64,000 nt of DNA from Shinella yambaruensis (GTDB lineage: Bacteria > Pseudomonadota > Alphaproteobacteria > Rhizobiales > Rhizobiaceae), in NCBI RefSeq assembly GCF_022899355.1, contig NZ_JALJCK010000002.1, forward strand, positions 186,001 to 250,000. The letters are read 5' to 3'. Below, piece by piece: positions 33,745 to 41,454 of the stretch. Position 1 is the first letter of the stretch; the number at the start of each line of letters is the position of its first letter. Made by a program: the position numbers and the translations under genes. Under the pieces are notes generated by a model. That model saw only the letters and a list, made by a program, of their open reading frames with translations. It was not told the DNA's origin and made no database searches.

Positions 33745-34782
33745 ATGACCTTCGCCGCCTCCGTCCAAGACCGTTTCCGCGGCATGCCCGCCGGCTTTGC
33801 CACCTACTGGCCGGGCTTTGCCGTCACCGCCGCCGTGGCCGTCGCCGCCCAGTTCCTCTCCGATCACTACGGCGCGCCGGCCATGCTGATGGCGCTCCTG
33901 CTCGGCATCGCCTTTCACTTCCTCTCGGAAGAGGGGCGCTGCGTCGCCGGCATCGATTTTTGCGCCAAGCATGTGCTGCGCATCGGCGTCGCGCTGCTCG
34001 GCATGCGCATCAGCGTCGATCTCCTGATCGGACTCGGCGCCGGCACCATCCTGCTGCTCGTCTCGGCGCTCATCGCCACCATCGGCTTCGGCCTGCTTGC
34101 GGCGAAACTGCTCGGCCGCGGCTGGCGGCTTGCCTTGCTCACCAGCGGATCCGTCGCCATCTGTGGCGCCTCCGCGGCGATGGCGATCGCCGCCGTGCTG
34201 CCGAAGAACGAGTTCTCCGAGCGCAACCTGATCTTCACCGTGCTCTCCGTCACCGTGCTCTCGACGCTCGCCATGATCGCCTATCCGATCATCGCCCAGA
34301 CCATGGGGCTCGACGCGCGGGCGACCGGCATCTTCTTCGGCGGCACGATCCATGACGTGGCGCAGGTCGTCGGTGCCGGCTTTTCCGTCTCGCCGGAAGC
34401 GGGGGAGACGGCGACGCTGGTCAAGCTGATCCGCGTCACCATGCTGGCGCCGGTCGTGCTGGTCTATTCGCTCTCGCTGCGCGGCGTGCCGCAGCCGGAG
34501 GGCGAGGCGGGAAAACGCCCGCCGCTCTTGCCCGGCTTCGTCGTTGCCTTCCTGGTCTTCGCCGCGCTCAACTCCTTCGGCCTCGTTCCCGAACTGGTCG
34601 CGACGGCCGGCATGGAGACCTCGCGCTGGGCGCTGCTCGCCGGCATCGTGGCGGTCGGCATGCGCACGTCGCTGCGCCGGGTGCTGGATGTCGGCGGCGA
34701 TGCCGTCGCGCTCATCGTCGCCGAGACCGTCTTCATTGCCTTCTTCATCCTCGTCGGCATTCACTATCTGGGGCACGCCTGA
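33745..34782 (+). CDS. tauZ: YeiH family putative sulfite/sulfate exporter, TauZ-like
   Basis: A 345-residue inner-membrane protein of the YeiH/UPF0324 family with about ten membrane segments (AMLMALLLGIAFHFLSEEGR, GTIHDVAQVVGAGFSVSPEA). In taurine-degrading alphaproteobacteria a member of this family, TauZ, lies with xsc and is thought to export the sulfur product. That role fits here, since no sulfite dehydrogenase gene is in the window. Its stop overlaps the pta ATG (TGATG). Confidence 0.85.
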   Translation: MTFAASVQDRFRGMPAGFATYWPGFAVTAAVAVAAQFLSDHYGAPAMLMALLLGIAFHFLSEEGRCVAGIDFCAKHVLRIGVALLGMRISVDLLIGLGAGTILLLVSALIATIGFGLLAAKLLGRGWRLALLTSGSVAICGASAAMAIAAVLPKNEFSERNLIFTVLSVTVLSTLAMIAYPIIAQTMGLDARATGIFFGGTIHDVAQVVGAGFSVSPEAGETATLVKLIRVTMLAPVVLVYSLSLRGVPQPEGEAGKRPPLLPGFVVAFLVFAALNSFGLVPELVATAGMETSRWALLAGIVAVGMRTSLRRVLDVGGDAVALIVAETVFIAFFILVGIHYLGHA

Positions 34783-35783
34783 TGAAACCGCTCGACCGCA
34801 TTCTCGAAGCCGCGAAAGCCGCGCCGCGCCACATCGTGCTCGCCGAGGGGGAGGATCCGCGCGTCGTCGAGGCGGCCCGGCGTGCCGTGCGCGCCGGCAT
34901 TGCCGCGATCACGCTCGTCGGCAATCGGAAAACCGTCGAAGAGCGGCTGGCGGCGGCCGGCGCCGGAACGGAGGAGATCCGTATCGAGGACCCGGCATCG
35001 TCCGCGCTCACGCCGCGTCTTGCCGCCGCCTATCACGCGCTCCGCAGAAGCAAGGGCGTGGACGAAGCGGCGGCGGCCGCGGCGGTGCGCACGCCACTCG
35101 TCTTCGCCGCCATGATGGTGCGCGAGGATGAGGCGGACGGCACGGTGGGCGGGGCGGTCGCGACCACCGCCGATACGGTGCGTGCCGCGCTCCAGACCAT
35201 CGGGCGTGCGCCCGGTGTCGGTCTGGTGTCGAGTTTCTTCCTGATGATGCTGTGCGCCTCGCACCATGTGAAGAAGGGCGCTTTCGTCTTTGCCGATTGC
35301 GGCCTCGTGGTCGATCCAGATGCCGCGGGCCTTGCCGATATCGCCGTCAGCTCGGCGCGCTCCTTCGAGGCGCTGGCCGGCAAGCCGGCGAAGGTGGCGA
35401 TGCTTTCCTTCTCGACGGCCGGCAGCGCCGCGCATGAGCGCGTCTCCAAGGTGGTGGAGGCGACGCGGCTCGCGCAGGAAACCGCGCCGGGCCTCGTCAT
35501 CGACGGCGAATTGCAGTTCGACACCGCCTTCGTCGAGGCCGTCAGCGCCGCCAAGGCGCCGCGGTCGGCGCTCAACGGCGAGGCCAATGTCTTCGTCTTT
35601 CCGAACCTCGATGCTGCCAATATCGGCTACAAGATCGCCCAGCGCATCGGCGGTGCCACCGCCATCGGCCCGATCCTGCAGGGCCTTGCCAAGCCCGCCA
35701 ACGACCTTTCGCGCGGCTGCAATACCGACGACGTCTTCCACATGATCGCCGTCACGGTGGTGCAGGCCGGCTCCAGCCCGTAA
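34782..35783 (+). CDS. pta: Phosphate acetyltransferase
   Basis: Converts acetyl phosphate from Xsc to acetyl-CoA; 333 residues, the short single-domain PTA_PTB type. Motifs seen: IVLAEGEDPRVVEAARRAVR, GLVSSFFLMML, FADCGLVVDPDAAGLADIAV and a C-terminal ANIGYKIAQRIGGATAIGPI, then GLAKPANDLSRG. It is translationally coupled to tauZ (TGATG) and closes the taurine operon. Confidence 0.95.
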   Translation: MKPLDRILEAAKAAPRHIVLAEGEDPRVVEAARRAVRAGIAAITLVGNRKTVEERLAAAGAGTEEIRIEDPASSALTPRLAAAYHALRRSKGVDEAAAAAAVRTPLVFAAMMVREDEADGTVGGAVATTADTVRAALQTIGRAPGVGLVSSFFLMMLCASHHVKKGAFVFADCGLVVDPDAAGLADIAVSSARSFEALAGKPAKVAMLSFSTAGSAAHERVSKVVEATRLAQETAPGLVIDGELQFDTAFVEAVSAAKAPRSALNGEANVFVFPNLDAANIGYKIAQRIGGATAIGPILQGLAKPANDLSRGCNTDDVFHMIAVTVVQAGSSP

Positions 35784-35962
35784 CGCGCTAGGCGGATGCT
35801 TTTGCCCCAGCGCCAGGGCGTCGCCCATCAAGCTGATCTTCCTCGGCGAGCCGACCGCAGCGCTCGGCATCGCGGCCGAATTTCCAGGCGCGAGAAAATG
35901 GACTTTCGGGCTGGCGGCGCCATATTCGACAGGTATCGCGATGCGACAAGGGAGAACGGGAA

Positions 35963-36187
35963 ATGACGATGACTTCGCAGGACGTCGCCGCCGTCCTTGG
36001 TCCGGTCGATCAAACGCTCGTGACCGAGGTCGTTGCGACGGGAGCCACGCAAGCCGAGCTTGCCGAGGCATGGGCGTGGATCAACAATGACGAGGCCTTC
36101 ATGGGAGAGGGCCGGCATCTGCCGTCGGGCAGGGTGGCCATGCTCGTCGATCTGCTGTCTTCCGACGAGGAGGAGGAAGACGAATAG
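35963..36187 (+). CDS. Small acidic hypothetical protein
   Basis: A 74-residue protein starting MTMTSQDVAAVLGPVDQTL with a mostly helical core (ATGATQAELAEAWAWINNDE) and a very acidic tail (SSDEEEEDE). A GGGAGAACGGGAA stretch precedes the ATG. I do not recognise a family with known function. It stands alone, 179 bases after pta and convergent with the siderophore reductase gene; nothing else is seen in the 35784-35962 gap. Confidence 0.65.
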   Translation: MTMTSQDVAAVLGPVDQTLVTEVVATGATQAELAEAWAWINNDEAFMGEGRHLPSGRVAMLVDLLSSDEEEEDE

Positions 36188-36214
36188 CGTGGCCGGCAGG
36201 AAGAAGGCCCGCCG

Positions 36215-37279
36215 TCAGGTGTTGTCGCGCTCCCAGTACCATGCGGCGTAGATGCGCTTGCGGTCGTGTTCGCGGCCCTTGAGGAAGGCGCGGACGAGCC
36301 GGACGTCCTCCCGCTCGCAGGCGACCCAGACGAAGGTGTCGCCGTCGACGGCGGAGAGTGCTTCTATCGTCGTCCGCGCGAGCACGTTTCTGGCGCCCGC
36401 GGCATAGGTCGTGCGATGCAGCCAGCGCACGTCGAGCGTTCCGGCGGTGGGCAGCGGCTGTTCCTCCGCGGCATCCGCCACCTCGATGATCGCCTGCATG
36501 CGGGTGCCTGCCGGAACTTCGGCGGCGATGCGGGCGATGGCGGGCAGGGCGCTTTCGTCGCCGGCAAGGAAGATGGTCCCGGCCTGCGGCAGGTCACCGC
36601 CGCCGGGGCCGAGCAGGGCGAGCCTGTCCCCCGGCTGCGCATCGCGGGCAAAATCGGCGCCGGGCGTCGGAACGCTGGGCAGGGGATGCTGGAGAAAGTC
36701 GATCCAGAGTTCGCCGCGCTCGGCGTCGACGGCGCGGATCGTGTAGACGCGCACGAGAAGCGCGTCCTCGCCTTCCGGCCAGGCGATGCGGCCGTCGTCG
36801 CGCAATCCCGGCCAGACCGGCGTCCGGCCTTTCGGCGGAACGAGCAGGCGCACATGCATGCCGCCGCCGATGAAGGGGTTGACGTCCGCGCAGGCGAACA
36901 CGACGCGCCGCATATGCGGCGTCACGTCCTCGGCGGAGACGACCGTCACCTCATGGAGATTGGCGAGCCGCGTGCGCGTCGCCGGCTCGGACCAGGTGAG
37001 TTCCAGCGGGTCCTCGCCGGCGAAATAGAAGAGATGCTCGGCGATGACCGTGCGGCTCATCTGGAGCGCCCCGTCGCTCGGGCAGGCGAGGTCGATGAAG
37101 AGCCGGCCGCCGTCGAGGCGCATATGGGCGACGCCGATCTCGCTTGTCAGCGTCGCGGCGTTTTCCGTGCGTCGCACCTCGGCATGTTCGACGAAATGTT
37201 CGCACACCTCGTCGAGCATCTTGGGCGCATCCTTCGGCAGCGCGACACCGGTGAGCTTGAATTCCGGGAGGGCGTTCAT
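36215..37279 (-). CDS. Siderophore-interacting ferric reductase with N-terminal DUF2218
   Basis: A 354-residue two-part protein. Residues about 8-95 look like DUF2218 (IGVAHMRLDGGRLFIDLACP), and from about 105 the siderophore-interacting protein follows, with an FAD-binding part (THMRRVVFACADVNPF) and a C-terminal NAD(P)H-binding part ending IYAAWYWERDNT. It would reduce ferric siderophore in the cytoplasm to release iron. AAGGAG precedes the ATG, and it overlaps the upstream ATPase gene by 4 bases, as the last gene of a five-gene uptake operon. Confidence 0.88.
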   Translation of the reverse strand: MNALPEFKLTGVALPKDAPKMLDEVCEHFVEHAEVRRTENAATLTSEIGVAHMRLDGGRLFIDLACPSDGALQMSRTVIAEHLFYFAGEDPLELTWSEPATRTRLANLHEVTVVSAEDVTPHMRRVVFACADVNPFIGGGMHVRLLVPPKGRTPVWPGLRDDGRIAWPEGEDALLVRVYTIRAVDAERGELWIDFLQHPLPSVPTPGADFARDAQPGDRLALLGPGGGDLPQAGTIFLAGDESALPAIARIAAEVPAGTRMQAIIEVADAAEEQPLPTAGTLDVRWLHRTTYAAGARNVLARTTIEALSAVDGDTFVWVACEREDVRLVRAFLKGREHDRKRIYAAWYWERDNT

Positions 37280-38097
37280 AGGGGCTCCTTGATGGCTGGG
37301 GCGATCATGCGGTGACGGCCGATCGGCAGCATGGTCGGGCGGCCCGAGGTCGGGTCGGTGATGATGCGGCTTTCAAGGCCGAAAACCTGCCGCACATGGT
37401 CTTCGGTCAGCACGGCCTCCGGCGGGCCGGCGACATGCAGCCGGCCCTTCGTCATCGCGACGAGATGGTCGGCGTAGCGGGCGGCGAGGTTGAGGTCGTG
37501 CAGCACCATGACGATGGTCGTGCCGCGCGTCTGGTTGAGGTCGGTCAAAAGGTCCAGCACCTCGATCTGGTGGCTGATGTCGAGGAAGGTGGTGGGTTCG
37601 TCGAGCAGTAGAAGGTCCGTCTGCTGGGCAAGCGCCATGGCGATCCAGACGCGCTGGCGCTGGCCGCCGGAAAGCTCGTCGATCGGCCGTTCCGAAAGGT
37701 CGTCGGTCTTCGTTGCCGCAAGCGCGGCGGCCACCGCCTCGTCGTCCTCGCGCGTCCAGCGGGAGAAGACGCCCTGGTGCGGATGCCGCCCGCGGCTGAC
37801 GAGGTCGGCGACGGTGATGCCCTCCGGCGCGATCGGCGATTGCGGCAGGAGGCCGAGCGTGCGGGCAAGGTCGCGGGAGGGGATGCGGTGGATCGACTTG
37901 CCGTCGAGCAGCACCTGGCCCTTCCTGGCCGGCAGCAGGCGCGACAGGGTGCGCAGCAGCGTGGACTTGCCGCAGGCGTTCGCCCCGACGATGACGGTGA
38001 TCCTACCCGGCGGCACGGCAAGATCCAGCCCGTCGAGGATGAGGGTTTCGCCATAGCCGGCCGAAAGGCCGTTGGCGAGCAGGGTGTGCGGTTTCAT
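37276..38097 (-). CDS. Iron-siderophore ABC transporter ATP-binding protein
   Basis: A 273-residue ATPase of the FepC/FecE type. Walker A reads GANACGKST at 38-46 (an Ala where Gly is common), the signature is LSGGQRQRVWIAMAL, and Walker B is LLLLDEPTTFLDISHQ. It overlaps both neighbours by 4 bases (ATGA). It powers siderophore uptake with the two FecCD-type permeases. Confidence 0.93.
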   Translation of the reverse strand: MKPHTLLANGLSAGYGETLILDGLDLAVPPGRITVIVGANACGKSTLLRTLSRLLPARKGQVLLDGKSIHRIPSRDLARTLGLLPQSPIAPEGITVADLVSRGRHPHQGVFSRWTREDDEAVAAALAATKTDDLSERPIDELSGGQRQRVWIAMALAQQTDLLLLDEPTTFLDISHQIEVLDLLTDLNQTRGTTIVMVLHDLNLAARYADHLVAMTKGRLHVAGPPEAVLTEDHVRQVFGLESRIITDPTSGRPTMLPIGRHRMIAPAIKEPL

Positions 38098-39128
38098 AGG
38101 GAACCTCCGGACCGGTTGACGCGCACGATCAGGAAAATCAGGTAGGGCGCGCCGAGCGCGCCGGTGACGACGCCGACGGGATAGCGGCTCGGCAGCAGGA
38201 ACTGGCCGCAGTAGTCCCCGACCAGCACCAGCGCCGCACCAGTGAGCGCGGCGGGAACGAGCAGCGAACCGTTGTTGCCGACGATACGGGCGGCGATCGG
38301 CCCGGAGAGGAAGGCGACGAAGGCGATCGGCCCCGAAATGGCGGTGGCGCTTGCGATCATGCCGACGGCGGCGATGATGATCAGCACGCGGGTGCGGCCG
38401 ACCCGGACGCCGAGCGCGGCGGCCGTGTCGTCGCCGAGCCGCAGGGCTTCGAGATCGCGGGCGCGGGAGAGCAGCAGGCCGCCGAAGAGGGCGAGCGCGA
38501 CGAGGAGCGGCAGCGTCTGGCCGAGCTGCGCGCCGTTGACGCTGCCCGTCAGCCAGCGCAGGGCTTCCTGCAGGGTCCAGGCGGGGGCGGTGGAGAGGAT
38601 GTAGGCGATGACGCTCTCCAGCATGGCCGAGACGCCGATGCCGACGAGGATGAGCCGCGTGCCGGCAACGCCGTTGCGGAAGGAAAGGGCGTAGACCAGG
38701 AGCGCCACGCCGAGCCCGGCGGAAACGGCGAGGATCGATACGATCGGCCCCGAAAGGCCGAGCACGACGATCGCGAACACCGCCGCGGCGCTCGCGCCCC
38801 AGCTGATGCCGATGATGTCGGGGCTGGCCAGCGGATTGCGCAGCATGATCTGGAAGGCGACGCCGCCGAGGCCGAAGCTGAGGCCGGCGAGGATGGTGAG
38901 GATGGCGCGCGGCAGCCGGAGCTGGCCGACCGTGAAGGCGACGCCCGGCACGTCCTCGCCCATCAGCGTGCGAAGAATGTCCCGCGGCGGGGTGAAGGAC
39001 TGGCCGAGCAGCAGGGTCAGCACGAAGGTCGCGGCGACCAGCACAAGGAGAAGGCCGATGACGAGCCGATGCCGGCGGGCGCGGCGGCGGCGGTTCAGGA
39101 CGATGGAATCGACGAGGGGCGCAAGCAT
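38094..39128 (-). CDS. Iron-siderophore ABC transporter permease (FecCD family)
   Basis: A 344-residue inner-membrane permease of the FecCD family. RLPRAILTILAGLSFGLGGV and MLRNPLASPDIIGISWGASA are family hallmarks, as is PVGVVTGALGAPYLIFLIVR near the end. The ATG at 39128 follows the other permease by 2 bases; the frame stays open upstream, but only because of antisense reading through the neighbour. Confidence 0.92.
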   Translation of the reverse strand: MLAPLVDSIVLNRRRRARRHRLVIGLLLVLVAATFVLTLLLGQSFTPPRDILRTLMGEDVPGVAFTVGQLRLPRAILTILAGLSFGLGGVAFQIMLRNPLASPDIIGISWGASAAAVFAIVVLGLSGPIVSILAVSAGLGVALLVYALSFRNGVAGTRLILVGIGVSAMLESVIAYILSTAPAWTLQEALRWLTGSVNGAQLGQTLPLLVALALFGGLLLSRARDLEALRLGDDTAAALGVRVGRTRVLIIIAAVGMIASATAISGPIAFVAFLSGPIAARIVGNNGSLLVPAALTGAALVLVGDYCGQFLLPSRYPVGVVTGALGAPYLIFLIVRVNRSGGSL

Positions 39129-39130
39129 GG

Positions 39131-40174
39131 TCAAAGGTCCCGCACCCGCTGGCGGCGAACGATCCAGATGAAGAACGGCGCGCCGAGAAGGGCCGTCACG
39201 ATGCCGACGTCGAGTTCGGCCGGCCGCGCCACGATGCGCCCGACGATATCGGCGGCGATCAGCAGGCAGGCGCCGCCGAGGGCGGAAAAGGGCAGCAGCC
39301 AGCGATGGTCGCTGCCGGTCAGAAGCCGGGCGAGATGCGGTACGACAAGGCCGAGGAAGCCGATCGGCCCGCAGACCGCCGTCGTCGCGCCGCACAGTAG
39401 GATCGCGCCGAAGGCGGCGACGGCGCGGGTCGTTGCGACGTGTTCGCCGAGGCCGGCGGCGAGCTCGTCGCCGAGCGCGAGCGCGTTCAGCTTGCGGGCG
39501 GAGAGGAGGCTGATGACGAAGCCGGCCGCAAGGAACGGCAGGATCGGATAGATCCGCTCGAAGGTCGCCCCGCCGACGCCGCCGATCTGCCAGGCACGCA
39601 CGCCGCCGGCGATGTCGGCTCGCGGCAGCACGACCGCGATGACCAGCGAGGAGAAGGCGACGGACGTCGCGGCGCCGGCAAGCGCCAGTTTCAGCGGCGT
39701 TGCGCCGCCGCGCCCGAGCGAGCCGATGATGTAGACGAAGATCGCTGCCGCCCCCGCGCCTAGGATGGCGGTGACGATATAGGCATGGGCGGTTTCGATG
39801 TGGAACCACGCGACGCCGACCACCACCGCGAGCGACGCGCCCATGTTGACGCCCAGGATACCGGGATCGGCAAGCGGATTGCGCGTGACGCCCTGCATGA
39901 TCGCGCCGGCGAGGCCGAGCGCCGCCCCGGCGAGAAGCGCCAGGAACGTGCGGGGAATGCGCATCGCCACCGCCGCCTCGCCGATCGTCTCGACCTTGCC
40001 GCCGAGCGCCGAGGTAATATCGCCGAGGCCAACGTCCCGCGTGCCGATCGCGACGGACAGCGCGACGAGCACGAGGAGCGCGGCGGCGACCAGCAGCAGC
40101 CACAGGGCGCGCAGTCGGCGGAGGCGCCCGGCGGGCGCCGTCACGCTGCGCGCCGTGGCGGCGGCAGGCCTCAT
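39131..40174 (-). CDS. Iron-siderophore ABC transporter permease (FecCD family)
   Basis: A 347-residue FecCD-family permease with MRIPRTFLALLAGAALGLAG, TRNPLADPGILGVNMGASLA and the C-terminal ELDVGIVTALLGAPFFIWIV. It starts in an ATGA overlap with the binding-protein gene. With 38094-39128 it forms the channel of the siderophore importer. Confidence 0.92.
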   Translation of the reverse strand: MRPAAATARSVTAPAGRLRRLRALWLLLVAAALLVLVALSVAIGTRDVGLGDITSALGGKVETIGEAAVAMRIPRTFLALLAGAALGLAGAIMQGVTRNPLADPGILGVNMGASLAVVVGVAWFHIETAHAYIVTAILGAGAAAIFVYIIGSLGRGGATPLKLALAGAATSVAFSSLVIAVVLPRADIAGGVRAWQIGGVGGATFERIYPILPFLAAGFVISLLSARKLNALALGDELAAGLGEHVATTRAVAAFGAILLCGATTAVCGPIGFLGLVVPHLARLLTGSDHRWLLPFSALGGACLLIAADIVGRIVARPAELDVGIVTALLGAPFFIWIVRRQRVRDL

Positions 40175-41163
40175 TTCGCCTTCCCGGCGGCTTCGGCAAG
40201 AAGCGCGACATAGTCCTTCAGCACCCAGGAGATCGACAGCGGCGTCGGGTTGGCCGCGGTGCCGACCGGGTCGCGGCCGAGCATGACGAGCGCATCCTTG
40301 CTGACGGCCGGCATGCGCGAGAGCAGGAGATCGGCCTTCACGGCGTCGAGCAGCGGCATGCCGCCATAGCTCACCACGATATCGACATCGTCGAAGGTGT
40401 CGACCTGTTCGGCGCTGACGCTGGCGGCGAACTGCCCCGGCTTCGTTGCAGCCAGCACGCTTTTCGGGGAGACGAGCCCGAGATCGCCGAAGAATTTTAT
40501 GCGCGTGTCGTTGGCGGTGTAGAAATTCACGGTGCTGAGGTCGGTCGCATCGAGATGGGTGACGAAGATCGCCGACTTGCCCTTGAGGACCGGGTAGCCC
40601 GCGACCGTATCGGCGATCTCCTTCTCGATGCGTGCGATCAGCGCCTCGCCGTCCTTCGCCATGCCGAGCCCGGTGCTGTTGAGCCGGATCATCTCGCGCC
40701 AGTCGGTCGACCAGGCCGATTGCGGATAGGCGACGACGGGGGCGATCTGGCTCAGCGTCTCGTAATCCGCCTGGCTGAGGCCGGAATAGGCGGCAAGGAT
40801 GACGTCCGGCCTTGTGGCGGCGACAGCCTCGAAATCGATGCCGTCGCCTTCGTCGAACAGGACGGGTTTTTCGCCGCCGAGTTCCTTCAGCTTCTCCGCC
40901 ACCCAAGGCAGCAGGCCGTCGCCGTCGTCGTCGCCGAAATTGGCCGCGGCAAAGCCGACGGGCACGACGCCGAGCGCCAGCGGCACTTCATGGTTCGCCC
41001 AGGCGACGGTCGCCACGCGCTCCGGCTTCCTGGCGATCGTCGTCGTTCCGAAGGCATGTTCTATGACGATCGGATAGGTGGTTTCGTCCGCGGCCCGCAC
41101 TGTCGTCACGATCCAGAGGCAGGCGGCGAGAAGGATCAGGGGAAAGCGCGAAAGCCGCGACAT
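40171..41163 (-). CDS. Iron-siderophore ABC transporter substrate-binding protein
   Basis: A 330-residue periplasmic protein of the FecB/FepB helical-hinge class. The signal peptide starts MSRLSRFPLILLAACLW. The siderophore-binding pattern is seen in IEHAFGTTTIARKPERVATV and ATRPDVILAAYSGLSQADYE. It is the first gene of the minus-strand siderophore operon and divergent from the TonB receptor gene; the 291-base gap between them should hold both promoters, but I see no certain iron box there. Confidence 0.92.
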   Translation of the reverse strand: MSRLSRFPLILLAACLWIVTTVRAADETTYPIVIEHAFGTTTIARKPERVATVAWANHEVPLALGVVPVGFAAANFGDDDGDGLLPWVAEKLKELGGEKPVLFDEGDGIDFEAVAATRPDVILAAYSGLSQADYETLSQIAPVVAYPQSAWSTDWREMIRLNSTGLGMAKDGEALIARIEKEIADTVAGYPVLKGKSAIFVTHLDATDLSTVNFYTANDTRIKFFGDLGLVSPKSVLAATKPGQFAASVSAEQVDTFDDVDIVVSYGGMPLLDAVKADLLLSRMPAVSKDALVMLGRDPVGTAANPTPLSISWVLKDYVALLAEAAGKAK

Positions 41164-41454
41164 TGGCGAAACCCTCCAGGGCGTTTAAAGTGGAGTTTCC
41201 GTTTCAGGTTCATCGGGCGGCGTCAAGGCGAACGCGTACCTTGCGGCGGGAGAGCGGCGAAGTTTCCGGGGTTTCGTACAAAACCATGGAAATCTACAAT
41301 ACTGGATAATACGTCTCAAGTTATTGCCGCTTTCCAAGGGACAGTCGCATCGACCTGAGGGGGTTCTGGATGCGCGGGGTTTATCCTTGTTCCGGCTGGT
41401 GTCCGGCATGACCTGCCGTGCGCCGGCGAGCGCAACTTCAATTTCTGGAACACG

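Noticed and set aside
30265-34776. Very long minus-strand open frame (about 1500 codons) opposite the tau genes
   Set aside because: It is antisense to tauX, tauY, xsc and tauZ, all with clear family motifs; high GC leaves the opposite frame free of stops. Its composition (Arg/Asp/His/Gly-rich) is that of shadow translation.
38094-40211. Apparent 705-residue fusion of two siderophore permeases
   Set aside because: Only the part below 39128 is a permease; the upstream part is an out-of-frame reading of the other permease, which has its own ATG at 40174.
41164-41454. Iron-responsive (Fur/RirA/Irr) box before the TonB receptor
   Set aside because: The region is AT-richer around 41295-41320, but no sequence matched a known box well enough to annotate.
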